From the NCBI GenBank assembly GCA_947561715.1, contig OX387197.1, forward strand, positions 9,669,001 through 9,733,000: DNA of 64,000 nt, read 5' to 3'. The notes under the pieces are model-generated. The model was not told the origin of the DNA. It saw only the letters and a program-made list of their open reading frames with translations, and searched no databases. The DNA comes from Ascidia mentula. Taxonomy: Eukaryota > Chordata > Ascidiacea > Phlebobranchia > Ascidiidae. The first letter of the stretch is position 1. Each line of letters opens with the position of its first letter. A program made the translations under genes and the position numbers. Below are positions 35,301-50,300 of the stretch, one piece after another.

Positions 35301-38300
35301 TGTAAAAATTTTTTCCCAAAATGTTCAGTCCCCAAATCGCACAGTTTCAAATAAATCAGTTATGTGCATACCATGATAGCAGCAGCCCAAGGGTTGAACA
35401 GGATGAGGGACAGAACTATAAACACTGCTCCTATCACCGCACCAAGAGAGATGAACAGCCAGTAGCGCAAGTCAATGTACTGTTGCCAAAATGTGAAGGG
35501 GTAACCGCTGGGATAGGTGTTGAGGTCTGTTTCAGCGGCCATGGTTTCGCATATACTCCTCACACTGCGAATTACCGTGACGAAATCCTCGTTTTCTCGC
35601 ATGCCTGTAATTTCCCAAGTAAATAATTTTTTCGATTATGTCCATAGAAATTTAAATACAGTTACTGTCCAGGCAATCATTAAAAACTATTTTTTATACA
35701 AAGTCAATTGCGCATGATCAGTTACTATATCAGACAACAAGACGCAAAATATTCATACACGGTTGGTATTAGACACGATTAAACAGTTTAAACCCTACAC
35801 AAGTTACCGCAAACAATATTACAACTTTACCGTTGAGATAAAACGGCATCTGTGAGTATATGATGCCAGATGATGGGGGGATGATCATGTTCAATCCATC
35901 GCGGGAATCGTGAAAAGTTTTTGGGACCGGGATGATGGAAGCTTGTGATGCGGCATACGCCAGAGGATCATTGCTGTGCCACACTGTAAGGTAATTGTAG
36001 AAACCATCCTCATTGATAATCCCGTCATCCGATACAAGACGAACGCGATTTGTCTGCAGAAAACACATATTTTTTTGTTTGTTTTGAGAAACGATTAGAG
36101 GTTCGTATGTTTAGTCAACCGCATGAGCCAAGACCAGAAATACAAAGAGTATATAAACTACTGCAAAATTGATGCATTTATGATAAATAACGCATCCCGA
36201 AAACTAGCAGTGAAAAAAAAATATATAAACGGATATATAATTGAACACAAGGGTAATCCTATATTTTTTTGACGCTGTCCTTTGAGTAATCCCTAATTGG
36301 TCCAAGTTCAAAGTTTAGCGTATCGTACATAAAATTATACACACCCGATCGCATTTGGAGCCAATAGGAGTGCAACCGATGCGACCAATATCCGTGGGAT
36401 CTTCAACTCGACCAGTTTGTGCGAGAAGTTTGTACGCCAGTATCGTCTTATCACTCACGTCTGTGGACCATGTTGATGAATTAACCCTGTTTGCTGCCCA
36501 GTCTTTGTCAAAACTCTTCTGCAATTCTACAAAACCAAAAAAGAGATTGCAAAATTTCTGATCAACCTCTAAATATCCTTAAAGAATTTTTCGTACCGAT
36601 CAAATATTCACGGAAATAATGAAGCCAGAACTTCTCAACGCTGCCGTCCGGTTGCCTCATGACGTAACTGATATTTCCCACTTGGTTGTGAAGGCGATAG
36701 AGATTACGTTGCTCACGGGCATAGTCGAACTCTACAAAATTACAGTGGGCTCAGGTAAGTATTGAAACCACAAAACAGCTAACTGGAGATCGCGTAAGAG
36801 CCTGTCGCGTGATGTACCTTTAGTGATAATGTACATTGGGTAGAATGAAAAGTAGGTGGTTTGGGCGACAATCGCTTGATGCTCACGAGTTCCTTTTGGA
36901 AGCACATCGCCGAGATCCAGGCCGTCCCTTACTTGGGTACATCCGTATATGGAGGCAGCTAGCAATCCGCCGAATAACACCAGCACGAAGATCTGCAAGA
37001 GGAGGCGGGTGTACTTGCGTTAGTGTGATGATTGCAAGCAGATAATATACGTTTCGAGGGCATAATTTCAGGGTGCGGAGGATTCGGAACGTTAATCAGT
37101 TTCGATTATTTCCCACACACGTACATTTACACTTGAGTGTAGCAGCAATGAAAACACTACTCAGTGGGTTTGCGCATTAATAAACCGGAACGACATAAGG
37201 CTGCACAGCATGAAGTGTATTCTCTGGAAAGTGCGCTATTACGTGCTTACCTCGCATAAACATACGCATCCTGTTAATCACCCACCGCAGTCACGCCCAC
37301 GTGTAACTACACACAACTCACCCGAGAGGAGTTCTTCATTAGGAAGGGGGAGTAGTAGCGCTCGCCCAGCTGGTTCAAAGTCATATTGGGGAGCACAGCC
37401 AAGTTTGCGTAGAGAGACCCGGAGCGCTTGCCGCCACAACAAAGAGTCGACGATCGTCTGCGATGCGGCACGAGGCTGTGGGTGGAGCTGCGTACACTTT
37501 CCATGGGAGTGGTGAGGTTGGTGGGTGGGTTGCTTCCGTTGGTTCGCAGAGTTCTTACGCTTGATGCAGGAGTGATGGTCGACCGCATGCTAGGCTGTAA
37601 ATACCGTGAGGTGTGGGTTTAAGTTTTGAGTATTTTAAATAAAAGCTTGTCAAAAAGCAAAGTTGGGTTCTGCTATTATTCTACCCCTGAATAAATTGGA
37701 TTTAAATAAACAGACGCTGATGTCAAAAAGTTAAGTTACCCTTTCGGGGCCATTCTCCAAGGAAGGTGGCGGGCCTTCGCTCTCCGCAAATGCAACTCTT
37801 GGTCTCTGTGGGGGCGCTTCCGACTGATGTGGGTCATTGGGGCTGTATTGTGGGGGCGGGGTACGTGGGTTGAGGTCGTGTGTTGGGTCCATGCCCCCAT
37901 TGCGATCGGGACCGTTTGGAGATTGGAAACTTGTATTGGCTGCCGGCCCGAGGACGGTCACATAGGAATCGTTGGAGTAGGCCTGTGTATGCAGTCGTGG
38001 TAATGTAGTACACACTAGGCGCTGTTATTAGCGTATTTTAAATCATGTTACAGGTGTGATTTCGTAGCGATAAACACGGGCCTGTGTCATACCTGTATAG
38101 TGTGATGCATGGTGATGGTTGTCGAGCCAGGCAGAGGCCCGTTTTGCCGGTGACACTGATGGCATGTGTGGTCACTTGCAGGCCTCGGAGGGTTGTTTTG
38201 CTCACTCAGGTCAATCACCTCGTTGGTGGTCGAACTGAAACGTAACAACAGCGTTATATCTTTATGAAACTACAGGATAAGGGCGCCATTTGCGGGCGTT

Positions 38301-41300
38301 TTGAGTAAGTTTCCACTTGGCATACCTGCGGAAACAGAACAAGATGTCCAGTCGGTTCGCTTTCCTTCGTTCGAGATCAAGGCTGAGAATAGCGGGAAAG
38401 ATCACTAACACGGAAATCAGATTGAAGAGGGTGACGATTGACGCCTGAAAAGAAAAACTCGCGTTGAAAGAGGGCTCAGGTCCACAGACTTTGTCCAAAG
38501 CGAAATGGAATCGCAATTTCTTGTCAAATGTACATAACAAGAGATAAAAGTTCAATTAAGTATTGCGCATTTCAGTGCAAAGCGATTATGCCCTTCCTAA
38601 ATCCCTGGAAACTAAAATGTTAGCATTGGAACGTTCAATGGAGCCCATTGGATTAGTACTGCTGTATTCAATCGACCTATACACAACTTTCGCTCTGCCA
38701 GGCAAAAGAAAAGACTAAGAATCCAAACTGGAGACTCGTAAAGACCCACATACGCTAGCTCGGTGGCTCCGGGCTATCGACGACAACAAGGCCACACAGG
38801 ACGAATACGCTGTTTTCTGGCAGCGGACGCCCGCGTTCAATCGCTTCATTTCAAAACATCTGTCGTCGCTCGTTTCGGTTCGTATGAGAACAACCAGAAA
38901 ACACGCTTGAGAACTTGACGTCTGTTTTTTCAGGGAATGCCCACGCCCATTTACATGCTTTATTTATTTATCACACACACCCGATTGCAATTTGGCAAGC
39001 GGACATTTTCTTTAATTGATCTGTTTGTTCGCCGGTTGAAACGGGTAAGTGAGGAATGAACGTTCATGCTCATGGCGAAAGATCTTCAAAAAGATTGAAT
39101 TCAGAAATGTTCGGCTTACCACGTCAAATCTCAGGTTTCGAAAATCATTTCCGAAGGCTTAAAGTCTTGCTCTGAATCCCCAACGGTGTTGTGTTCAGTG
39201 TAGGTGAGCATGCAATTTTCTGCACGCACACTGGCAGTGTTTTTAACCCATGACATTTGCATATGTTCTGGAACGCGGGGTTGTCGAACCCTAAGCGCAT
39301 AAGCGCCTAAAGCGAGCATAAGCGCCTAAAGCGACGCCAAGTAAAAAAGGTTTATGGCAGAAGGCGTCACGGCCTCTCGTCAATCACAGTTCTGCTTTTG
39401 TGGATAAAACAGACCCGGTGGTCCCACGAAACCTTGACAGTCCGATGTTGATTGGCCAGAAAGGAACAGACAGGTCTTCATCCGACGCCTCGGTACTTCA
39501 AACGCCTGTTTTAGGTGGAGTTTTGTTGAAAAGAATGTTGGGTGTGTGAGAGCAGTACCAGTGTGTACTTTTGGACTAACTCCATTTTTTTAGAATCGCT
39601 CGATTGGTCCCACTACGTCGGTGAATTTAGCTACGTGTAGGCTCATACACCCACGAACATCAGGTGTATCAAGTTGCAATAAATGGAATGCAATTCGTTA
39701 ACATATATTTATTGTCGGCACATTAGAAAAAAACCTGTGTCTAAAATCAGTCGATATCCAACGCTGTTTTACTAACTGGGCTGAAAGAAATGATAGGCGG
39801 TAAACACAATTTTGCAAAACGCTTCGTTGTTCATGGAAAAAAAGTTTTTTGACAAGGTTAAGCTCATTTTTGAAACGTCATTACGACAAGAATGCCCATG
39901 AATTCAAACTCTTCGCCAGGGAAAATACTTCAGCAGATTTCGGGCTCAGTAATCCGTCGATGATCGATTCCGAGACTGCAGAGGTCTTCACAGGAACCAA
40001 CGCCGGTCAAAAACAACCGGGTGAGATTTGGTAGCCGGGCTTCTTTGTAAATCTACACCGGTGTTTGTTCTGCCGGTCGAGCCGTCATCGCCGGTATTAA
40101 CCTTAACCTTTCGCACCTCGCCAGGGCCCGGGGCTCAGTTGCTTGGCCCTGTAACCCAGCTGATGGATCGTCGCCCAACCAGGCCTCCTACCCTCTTGCT
40201 GATATAAATCAATCGCGGCGTGACCTCGGTATTTTCGTTTAGGATTAGGCGGCGGCATGAGAACGACCGCTGTCTTGGGCCCACCGTCGCCCATTTGAAG
40301 GCGCGTTACGTGTCACGGGGCCCCTGTCACGCTCCAAAGCAAGCCCCGTGCGTTATTGGTGGCGCCAGGTGCAAAATCTACGACCGTACGCTTTTCTCTC
40401 ACCTGCAAACCGAAGGCACGCAGTGCTGGCATGGGAATGATAAGCGAGAAGAGGAACCCTGACAAAATGGCAATGGAGGTTAGGACGACACTGACTCCAA
40501 CCCGCTTCAAACATTCCCCGGTTCGCTCCTAGAAAGAAACAAGAACTGTGTTACAATCTTGCGGCCGCGACGGATTGGGCGCCCGTAAAAACCCTTGGGG
40601 TTTACAATTTTATATCTGCCACGGCGCCGGATTTCTGTAATTGCGGTTATTATTTTGATCGATCATCTCATAAATAGCACAGCAATGCTGTAGGCCGAGT
40701 TGAACAGACTGAGCTCAATTTTCTCCTCGCTTGTCGTACCTGAAAGGGTATGTAGGACAGGACAGCAATTTCCCCGAAGTGATGCGCCATGAGGAACATG
40801 TCGTCCACGCCGAGACCCAACATCAGGAAGGGCAGGACCTGGAAAATATTTGTGGTAAATCGAAAAAATACGACAAAAAATCGTTGCTTTTGAGTGAAAA
40901 AAACGTGGAATATTACCTGCGTCGAGGCTGCGTTGAAACTGATCCCGAAAACTGAACACATTCCGAGGCCGGCGGCAACCGAGAGAGCCACGAGCAAAAC
41001 TCCAACCAACCCGACCAAGCCTTGCGACCTCGAAGCACTTTTTCTCATGAGCGTGAGGCAAGCGTAACCCATCTGCAATCGACATCGCATGTTTTGCACG
41101 GGCTTGATGCTGCGTAACGGCGCATGACGCTTCGCGTCGATCAAAGGCTCTGTCCGGCGACGACTCTTAAGCACTCTGCTCCTTATATGTATATGTACCG
41201 CCCAGGGGTTTGGCCCCGTCAACAATTAGGTCTTAGCTTAGGGCTTTGCCTTGTTTTTCGTGTGGATTTTCGGCGTCGTTTTTATTTGCAATGTCGCGAA

Positions 41301-44300
41301 TGTCAGCGACACCATCGCCAAACAGAAAATAATATCTTGGTTTAAAATACACGGCACTGTATTCCTATACGCATGCTGACATGTACAGTACAATCATGTA
41401 TTCAATCAGTAGCCCGAAATGAGGGCGCAAACATCTTACCATAAGAAGGTAGCCTCCCAATACTCGCACAAAGCTGATGTTTGAGAACTTCAACAGTATG
41501 TCCTCGGCTGTTGCAATGCTAAAAGCATCCAAAGTCTGGTTGACAGTTGCGTTTGCCGGTTGCTTAAGTGAATACATTTTCTGTGCAAAATCGCGGATAA
41601 TTAGTCACACGAAGATTATTTTACAGAGTGATATATTTGAGCTTGTAGAAGTCAACCTCAAATGGAGAGTATTTTGTGACTTACGTTGACGAACTTTCTC
41701 TGCCAAGTATACAAAACGTCCTTGGCCTTGTCGATCGTCCAATCGATATTCACAGTTTTGTAACTCTGGTCGTGAAATTCGAACATATTTTCGGTGGCCA
41801 TTAAGTTGAACAACGTCTGAAGTCCTTGGGCACTGTGACAAAATAAACGCCGTGTCATTCTTGTGGTCTGTGTAAGCTGTAAATACTCAGGTAACATCCA
41901 AGCAGACATTTTATTGCCACAGTTTTATTTAAATTTCAACGATGTTACATCCAAACTCTATAACCTCAATGGTTCTGTCAGTACTTATTGCAGTTTTTTT
42001 AGTGGTGATTCTGTACCAAATGAGAATGAATTGATTTACTTTGATTGAAACTTTGAGGACACATTAAGGATTGCTAGAAAATCTATCACCATGTCGACTG
42101 TCACAAGTTAGTCTTCTTGGCGGTGATAACGCCTCCAGGCCGTGAATTGCGCTAAACAATGAACGCCATGCTGCATTTACGATGTTTCGCGGCGGTGGTC
42201 GGTGATAAACCGTCGCAATCCATCACCAAGTAGCCGTGGATTAAGGTACAGGTGTTCTCTGGCTGGTCTGAGAAGCTGTGAAGTGACAGCCGCGACAAGT
42301 CACTGTCAAGACCGAGGAGAGGCTGTCTAGCTAGCTACGCCCTTTCGCAACCTTTACCATTGTCCTGGGCTCGGTCCAAGAAACAGCTTTCCACCTGACA
42401 ACCCCCCGTCAGAAAATAGGCGACCCACGAGTTCGCCGGATCGCAGCCGCTGTTTACTTTAGCGCCAAATGCCTGTACGCGCACGCGAACGAACGCACAA
42501 AACGATTTGCAAACCCTCCGCCCAATGTGCATCCCTTACTTGGTAAGTTCACCGCTGGCGTTCCTCCTGATGCCGCCGACAATAAGGTCCAGTGGCCATC
42601 GCATAAGCTTCGTGGCATAGGCCGCACAACTGCCGTTTAAAATCTCCTTTACATTTGGAAGCTTAAAAAATTTAAAAGTTAAATTTAGTTGGGGGTTAAA
42701 CACGGTATATCGGACATTTATCAGTGTTGCTTGGTAAGTATTGGTGGCTTAGGGAGCATCCAAAAAATAATGTTCTTGGTATTTTGTCACATGGAGTATA
42801 CTTCACACAAAATAAGGTTTCCTTACATCTTTTGATTTGAAGTTAGGGGCCGTTTCAGGACACTCTGGGTCGTAGGGGTCCAAGCACCATCGCTCGACGT
42901 AGCCAGTTGTAATACCACCCTATTGGAATATATACACTACGTTAATACGTATGCAAATGCCATTTCGCAGTAGGAAAACGCTCGAACATCGGTGACTGGT
43001 TTAAAGCAGCGTTACTTGAAACTGTCACTGCTCAAGTTTTTTAGGCTTTACCTGCACCATGAGAGCGCGGTAAGTGCGCAGTTCTTCATTAAACGAGCCA
43101 AAGCTGGTTTCCAGCATACGATCCAACAGCCCGATCGGGTCTAAAGTCTTCCAAGTAATGTCCCCTCTGCGAAAGAAACATAACCTTTGCAACTCTTACT
43201 TACTTCCTAACATTGATATGTAAAAAGTAAATAAAGAAAATATCATTAACCTCACATGCCAACTAAATTTAAATGCCTCAGGGTAGACATTGTCATTTAA
43301 CGCTGTGGAAACGTGGCTTGAGTATGCTGCTACATGTTTATATCTTCCCAAACATCTGTTTTCTTTTTTTACTTACGAAACTGTAGCAAGAGGAGTTTTC
43401 GGTCCCAACAACTTGGATCCTTCCCAAAAACAGTCAAGTGGTCCGATAATAAGACAAGGAAGAATTTTGTCAAGAATCTAAAAATGTTGGAAAGTTTTTG
43501 GTCGTGCGATGGTTGTAGTTCATAGGGCAATAAAATGACCGTTTTTTAACTCACAATTCCAAAAATATTGCCGTCTTCCGTGCTTATAGTTTGCTTGTAG
43601 CAAACATCTTCGAAGCTCCAAGTTCTACAAAGTTTGTCCACATTTAATACGCGAAATCTTGAAAGCATACTTGCGGGAAAATGCATTCACTTACTGGTTG
43701 AACATGTAGACAGACACCTGAGTAGCAGCCAAAGCGGCCTCCAGGTGGTATTTTAATGCCTCGACAGTGGCAGCGTTTTCGCCTGTTTGGATGAGAAGCT
43801 GTGCGCTGTAACTCGAGGTTGTTCCTCCAGTAACCGATTTACCGTACTCAATTTCCGACTGCAGTTGGCCGTTTGCTAAAAATAAGCAGGAAAGTTTTGA
43901 GAAAACGTGACGAGTCGTTAACGTCTAATGGTCTCGTGGCAACATTTTTCGAGGTACTCTCCAGCCATACCAAAAGCTTGGTAATAGCGCGTATGTTCGT
44001 GTAGTGTTGTGTTTACAGAAAAATCCCTCATTTTCCATGAAATGTGACAACTCAGTCCATTAGGATGTCTGCGCATTTTTGGACATACTATTGTACGTTA
44101 ATTGCATATCATTTGACGCTGAGTGTACACAGCAATCAAGGGTTTGGTGTTGTTTTCCTAATCCGCACCGGTAACGTTACTGTTCAATGCTTTTCTCCGA
44201 GCCACAGCACTTTTGGTGGGTGGCAGTCTCTATAAAGCGACGACAGCATGCCATTGTGATCAACAAGTGGCAACCTTTGTGCACCACCTGCTCAACACTT

Positions 44301-47300
44301 TTCGTCTTGGGAGGGTCTAGACCGCTATTTATGGCCGCGGTTGTGTTACTGCCCGGACTAAATCTCCCATTCTTTGCGGCGCCACAGCATGCAGATAACG
44401 TTATCGGCGCGTAATTGCATGTTGTGGGGGATCGAATTAGCGTGGCTGTCGAGCGGTGGCACTGTGGCGCCTTTACAGAACGAAGGCTGCGACAAAGGAT
44501 AGAGGTCGCGGCGATTGCCCTTTAGATAAGCTTATTACAGGTCTTTTAAGTAGATTTTGAACGCTGTGGCTACACAGAGGTGCGAGAGACACACACGAAC
44601 AAATCGCAACCTCAAACAAGACTCCGCCCGACGTGGATTGGCATATCTCGATCGGGCGCCAGGCCGCTTCTTATCTTTTAACCCGTCGGGCAATGCAAAA
44701 AATAAGTACATTTCATCGCGAAGACACGCACCGACTAAATCGCTAGGCCGTTAAGCCTTTGCTTCCCTTAGGCGGTCAAGGGTTACCGCGGAGGGGTTCT
44801 GCGGGGTTGCAAGATTCAGACGCAAATGACCGCAAATTTCTCATCAAGCACGCTTCTCCGTGTTAGATTGTGAAACAGAAAATAACTTGCGGTGAGCTGA
44901 GGGTTTACATCCCTTGAGGGCCAGTGAAGACAGCAAGGGCAACGACGGATGGCTTGGGCGCTGGCGTCAGTGAGATTACGGGGCACGTTGTTGTCATTCC
45001 TTTATCTGGTCGCCCACCAGCCGCGATCGAACCACTTCTATCACGTTTGCAGTGCAAGGCAAAGCAAATAAGCAGCCGGGATTTAGAAGCAGATCCGACT
45101 TCGACGTGAGGCATTAGTCGTGTTTACAGAATCACAGGCACCGCCGAGCCACAACCATTCGACAAAGGACTGTGTAAATCAGCATTCTTGTCACCGCGGT
45201 TTCCTGTTATCCACCCACCTTGTGCTGCGATCCATCAAATCGTCGACATTTAGCCGAACATACAAAACATATGGCGACAACTGCTTTATTAAGAAACCAG
45301 TTGACTTTGTTTGTTACAAGTGGGAGGTGAAGAAATACTCAGCGTCTGCTCCAAAGTGCGAGAAGTTGTGATCGTCAAATCCTGAAGTCAGCAAAATAAA
45401 ACATCTGAACCGGGGTCACGAGGCCTCGAAACGTTGACGCAAATGTTTCGGTTCATTGGGAAGGAAGTATGGAGGCATTGTGCCACGTGTCATTCAGCAA
45501 GCTACCGAGCTTCATCACAAAACTATCGCTGAACGTCCGTAAAACTATAGAATATAGTACCTAATATGGAAGTTTGAAAGTGTAATGTGATAAATATTTC
45601 GCAACAAGCAAATTCTACAAGTTCAAGCAGCAAAACGGTACGATCCTTGTAAAGTTCACCAACAGAGTTGGGAAGCTGTGGTGAAGTTTGAGGTGGCGGT
45701 ATTTCAAGACAGATAGGCTGTGTTTCGCGTTGGCACGCCAGCGATGCAGAACGGTGACACTGGGTGGCTTCGAGTGAGTTCCGCTAATTTTCTCGCCGCT
45801 TCGCTGCATTACTATCGCCCAAGCAGTGGCGAAAAAGATGCTGTTTTGAAAACAGTCTCCACATTTTGCGCCCATCGCCCGTGACAACGTTCGAAGGTAA
45901 GCAGAAGGGTGCCACCAACGCACAAAAGAAAGGCTGCATCCTATTTTATCAACGAAAACCTGGAAGCGCACCACAGCTCGCGCCAAACACTGTAAACCCG
46001 CAGGAAATTAACGGTTGCAAATATTTTTGTTATTTTAAAGCAAATGTTGAACATCTGCAAGATTTAAAATTTGAAACAACGTTTTCACTGGCAAGACCCA
46101 AGAAGGGCATTGCAATAAATCCAAATTATTTTTCCGCTTTATCTTGATAAGTTGAAGGTAAAACCAGTGCTAACGTCGGCGTGTTAGAATACACCGCCCC
46201 AAGATCAATATTACTATTTTTAGAGAGGCGCCGTTTCCGTATGCTTCCACTGGCGAAGTTGGAAGGTCGCTGTTGTGCAGCAACAAGCCTCGCTGCCCTG
46301 CTGTGTTTACACTGTTTGTGCACAACAAAGCGAAAGTTCATGCCACACACGCAAGCAATCTGGCGCTGGCGGATTTAAAGGCAACGTGCCTCCAGCCGCT
46401 GCAACGCGTGCGGCCCCGCCGTTGTTTATGGTTTCAGGTCAAAACACCACGCTCCTCCTTATTGCCAGGTGATGGAGGCCGGAACGGGTCGCATCTGGCA
46501 AAGAGCGGCACTGCTTTATGTGGTATTGAGGTGACATAGCAGTCGGACGCATAGGAAACTGACCTGTGGTCCAACTACACGGAAGGCCGTAATCAACAGG
46601 GCTTGCTACTGATGCGAACGTCGTAAATAGGATAATTACACACCGTGTGTACAGAAGTCGCGCACTTATTGAACCCAACTTGCCCCTCCGTGATATGTCA
46701 GGAAATCAATAATGTCATCCGAGCATAGAGACACAACAGCCTTCCACCTGGCGCCAAACTCGCAGAGACCACCCATCGGTGCAGTGCGGAAAAGGAGATG
46801 GTGATGGTGAGTCAAGACGCTCAGGCATCGAAACGCGTCGAAACCTGACACGAAATTGTCGACAGCTCTGACACGCGACCGCGAAGTGCAGAATAAGTTT
46901 GGCGTGATCTTGATTGACGTGAGAAGAGGCAGCCACTTACTTCATGCTGTCATTCGCATGATGGCAAAAACGACAATACAGCTCTATCTGCAGGTGGCGC
47001 GCCCGGCACTTAGGTGGGAAACTTGCGCGCCAAAGAAATCTGCATTGGCATAGGTTGACCAGAACAGACGGAATCAAGCAGCAAGATGCCGGACCCCCGG
47101 GCTTCAAAACCGGCAGTAACCGATTCGTTCTGATGGCGGTTTAAGCATGCAGAACTCACACCGCGTCCGACGTATTGATCAGAGCCCGAGATACGATTAA
47201 GGATCGACGAAATTGAATAAGAACGTCCCCAAAAGACGACCGGACTGGAGTCCCGCGAGAAAGTCCTTCACAACAACCGCAGCACCCGAGTTGGCAAAGG

Positions 47301-50300
47301 TTATCGCACCAGTACCACTTGCACCGGGGAAGAAAATTCGATATCTGTCCCACTATCGCCGATATCTCTTGCCACCGACCCGCGACGACGTTCAGCCATC
47401 TCCTGTCGTCTCTGCGACTGATTTCCCAATATCTAATTTCACCCAAATGGTGCGCCCATAATGAGGTTACGATAATAAGGCCCAGTGACGACCACCTGCG
47501 CGATTTCGGTGTGCCATACCGTTTTAGTCCCAAAGCCGCCCTCGTGGTAATTCGTAAATTGGTGGGCGTGGAAACCACATAAGACAATGTATAATTTAAG
47601 CCCTTGCAATCTTTTTCTTCAGGCGGCACACGCCGAAGTACATTAATTCACTATTAAGAGTACCACAATAGGTAAATTGACCAGTCAATGAGGCGGCGCA
47701 AGAGTTAAATTGTTACCAGACGCCATCGAGTTTGATGCCCAAGTTTGTCGGGTGTGGGTTGTCTTCGTTCCCCCTTTTGAGTACGGAAGACCACTCCCAA
47801 AATTTCCCCAAAAAAGATTGTTCGTGTGTCAAATGATTTATAATAATTTAATCGTGCTGACAATTAGGTTTTTGGTAAATTTATGGATGAAATATTCGCT
47901 AATCCAAATAATTTATCATCAATACTCGACGTCACAATCAGTTACGAAATAACAGGGTCGTTTAAATTGGGAATGTGTAATGTTGCATGTATCTGACTTT
48001 ATAGTTTAAGTCACTGCATAACGAATCCCTATATTGCCTAGGTATGTAATAGGAAGTAACTGCGACATTCCTACACCTACTATGTACTGCAAGGTATTTA
48101 AATTTGACGATATCTTAGAAATATTTGATATTCTACAAAATTTTAACTAAGATTATTCTAAGATATTAACTAAGATAACTTACTTTCGACCCATAATTTT
48201 TCAATGTCGTTTTCCATTCTTGCTTCACGAAAACCCACAGAGCAAGCGCTTAGAAGCAGAAGACCGACGAACAGCACAGAGAAGGCGTTTCTTTGGATAG
48301 CGCATCCAGCCTTGAAGAGGATTTGATGAATTGAGGCGCGGAGACGAAGTGCGTACTGGTTGCCTTCCGCCTTGCCCTGGAAAAGATGACGCAACATTGG
48401 TTCACACGTGAAAATACTATAGGTTTGTTTGTTTGTTTGTCTATATGATGTCCGAGGTTATACTTCGATTCTGACATTATTTAACGCCCAGTACGCCATA
48501 AACGCCGACCAGGCAAGTCTGAAGTTAAAGCTGACGAAACTGTTTTCGTGTAAATGTTTTATCATAGTAAACCTGCCCAGTGTAAACAAACTGTATATGA
48601 ATATGACACAACACGTCTTTGCTTTAGAACATTAAAGTCTGTACACGTGACAACATGAATACTACGTTGAACCAACGTCGGCAATGTCAACAGCCACTTG
48701 TTGTACGTTGATTAGCGGGCTTTGACCAATCCAATTGTTTTCCTGGCAAGCAACAAGCAACAGAAGTTTTTGACAAATCTGTGATCACTACACACAGTTC
48801 GGGCTCAGGAAACGCCTCGCTGCTTAACAGAAATGCTTTGGTCTGTCACGGCGAACTCCACCGAAGACCGCAACACGGCAGCGTTGTTAAGTGCTAACTG
48901 CTACATGGGATTGCGTCATGGGCCTCTTTCGCGCCCACTGGCTTTTGAATAATTCGCTCAAAACCGTTAACCTAGGACAGACAGGGTGGGCAATGGCACT
49001 TATCTTGGCTGGAAAGTCAGAAACAGATTATTGCACCACTTTCACCGCTGCAACCCGAGATTTGCAAAGGTCGAAACCAGAGAAACGAACGGAATTAGCT
49101 CGTTCTGATTGATGAGAGATTTGCAGACAATCTGCCTATGATGCATGGCCGACCAAAACATTGCTTGTTCGACGATTCGACGAAACACGCCAAATCCGAC
49201 TTCCGCGTCGAGTGCGGAAAGTCAGTAAACAGACACAGACCTACGATAGTTTTCACACTTGACACCACGACAAGTCGTTAAGCGTATTTCGGTAAACGGC
49301 AGTTTAAATTGTCGCTGGCATGTTCAATGTCTCACGTTGTTTGTTTACATTCACCGACTGAAACCGTTAACACGGATCTAGTAGTAAGTTTGTGTCTTTG
49401 CACGGTTCTGTATTCTAATTTAAAAGAACGGTACCAGCTTTTTAAAGGTAATACCGAACGCTTCGATGCGATGACGTAGGCCTTGACACCATAACATAGT
49501 AATGGAGAATGCGACGATTGGTGGGTGGTCCAGTCCGTCCACCAGCCCCGGGCAAAATAACGCGACCGCAAACAGAACCGACTTACTCCATTTTGAGCGA
49601 CGAGAAATAGTTGGACGACAGGCGATGCTTGACGCCACAACGCCGTGATATCGAAGTGAAGGTAATATCTTTCATGTTGCGGTCAACTTCCTACAACGCA
49701 GTGTTTCTCTTTTCAAGTAATCACCTTGCTGTTAATTTTGCTCGTCTCATGACAGCAGCACTCGAAGGAAACAGCGCCCGACGCTGATATTATTACCGCT
49801 CATTCAACCGGCAGTCATTACTGTCGTCTGGCGCATGTTAATGCTTTCAAAATCAACATCCAAATGTAAGGGGTTTGAATTTAATGGCCAGGACGGGATG
49901 GAGGTCGCGGTCTCGGCTGAACTGTCTTTGCATGCTATTTGCCCGTCTGCTGCATCCTGGCGGGTCAAGAGCATCAGGACTCGCACCATTTCACACATTC
50001 CGCTGCCGCTTTGGCCCGCAGCCATGTCTCAGATTGTGTTTCGACGTCGGCGGCCTGCGCGGAGCCCCTTTACCATCAAACCTCTTCGTCGCGAAAATAC
50101 GCACAGGAGAGGCGAGAAATAATCTAATAAGGGGATGCGATTTCGCGCGGCCCTATTGACGAGTAAATAAATCCCGAAAAGTGCGCCCGACGGGAGGCCT
50201 GTCGTCAAAAAGCCGGCCCAGCGTCAGTTACGAATTGGAGAGCGCTTTGCGTTTGAAGCGCGAACTGGAGTTCGGGAAGGTTTCGGATGGAAATTACTGA

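Noticed and set aside
40103-40294. Extra exon in Patched intron 13
   Set aside because: The flanking exons 13 and 14 join in phase within the sterol-sensing domain and leave no place for it.
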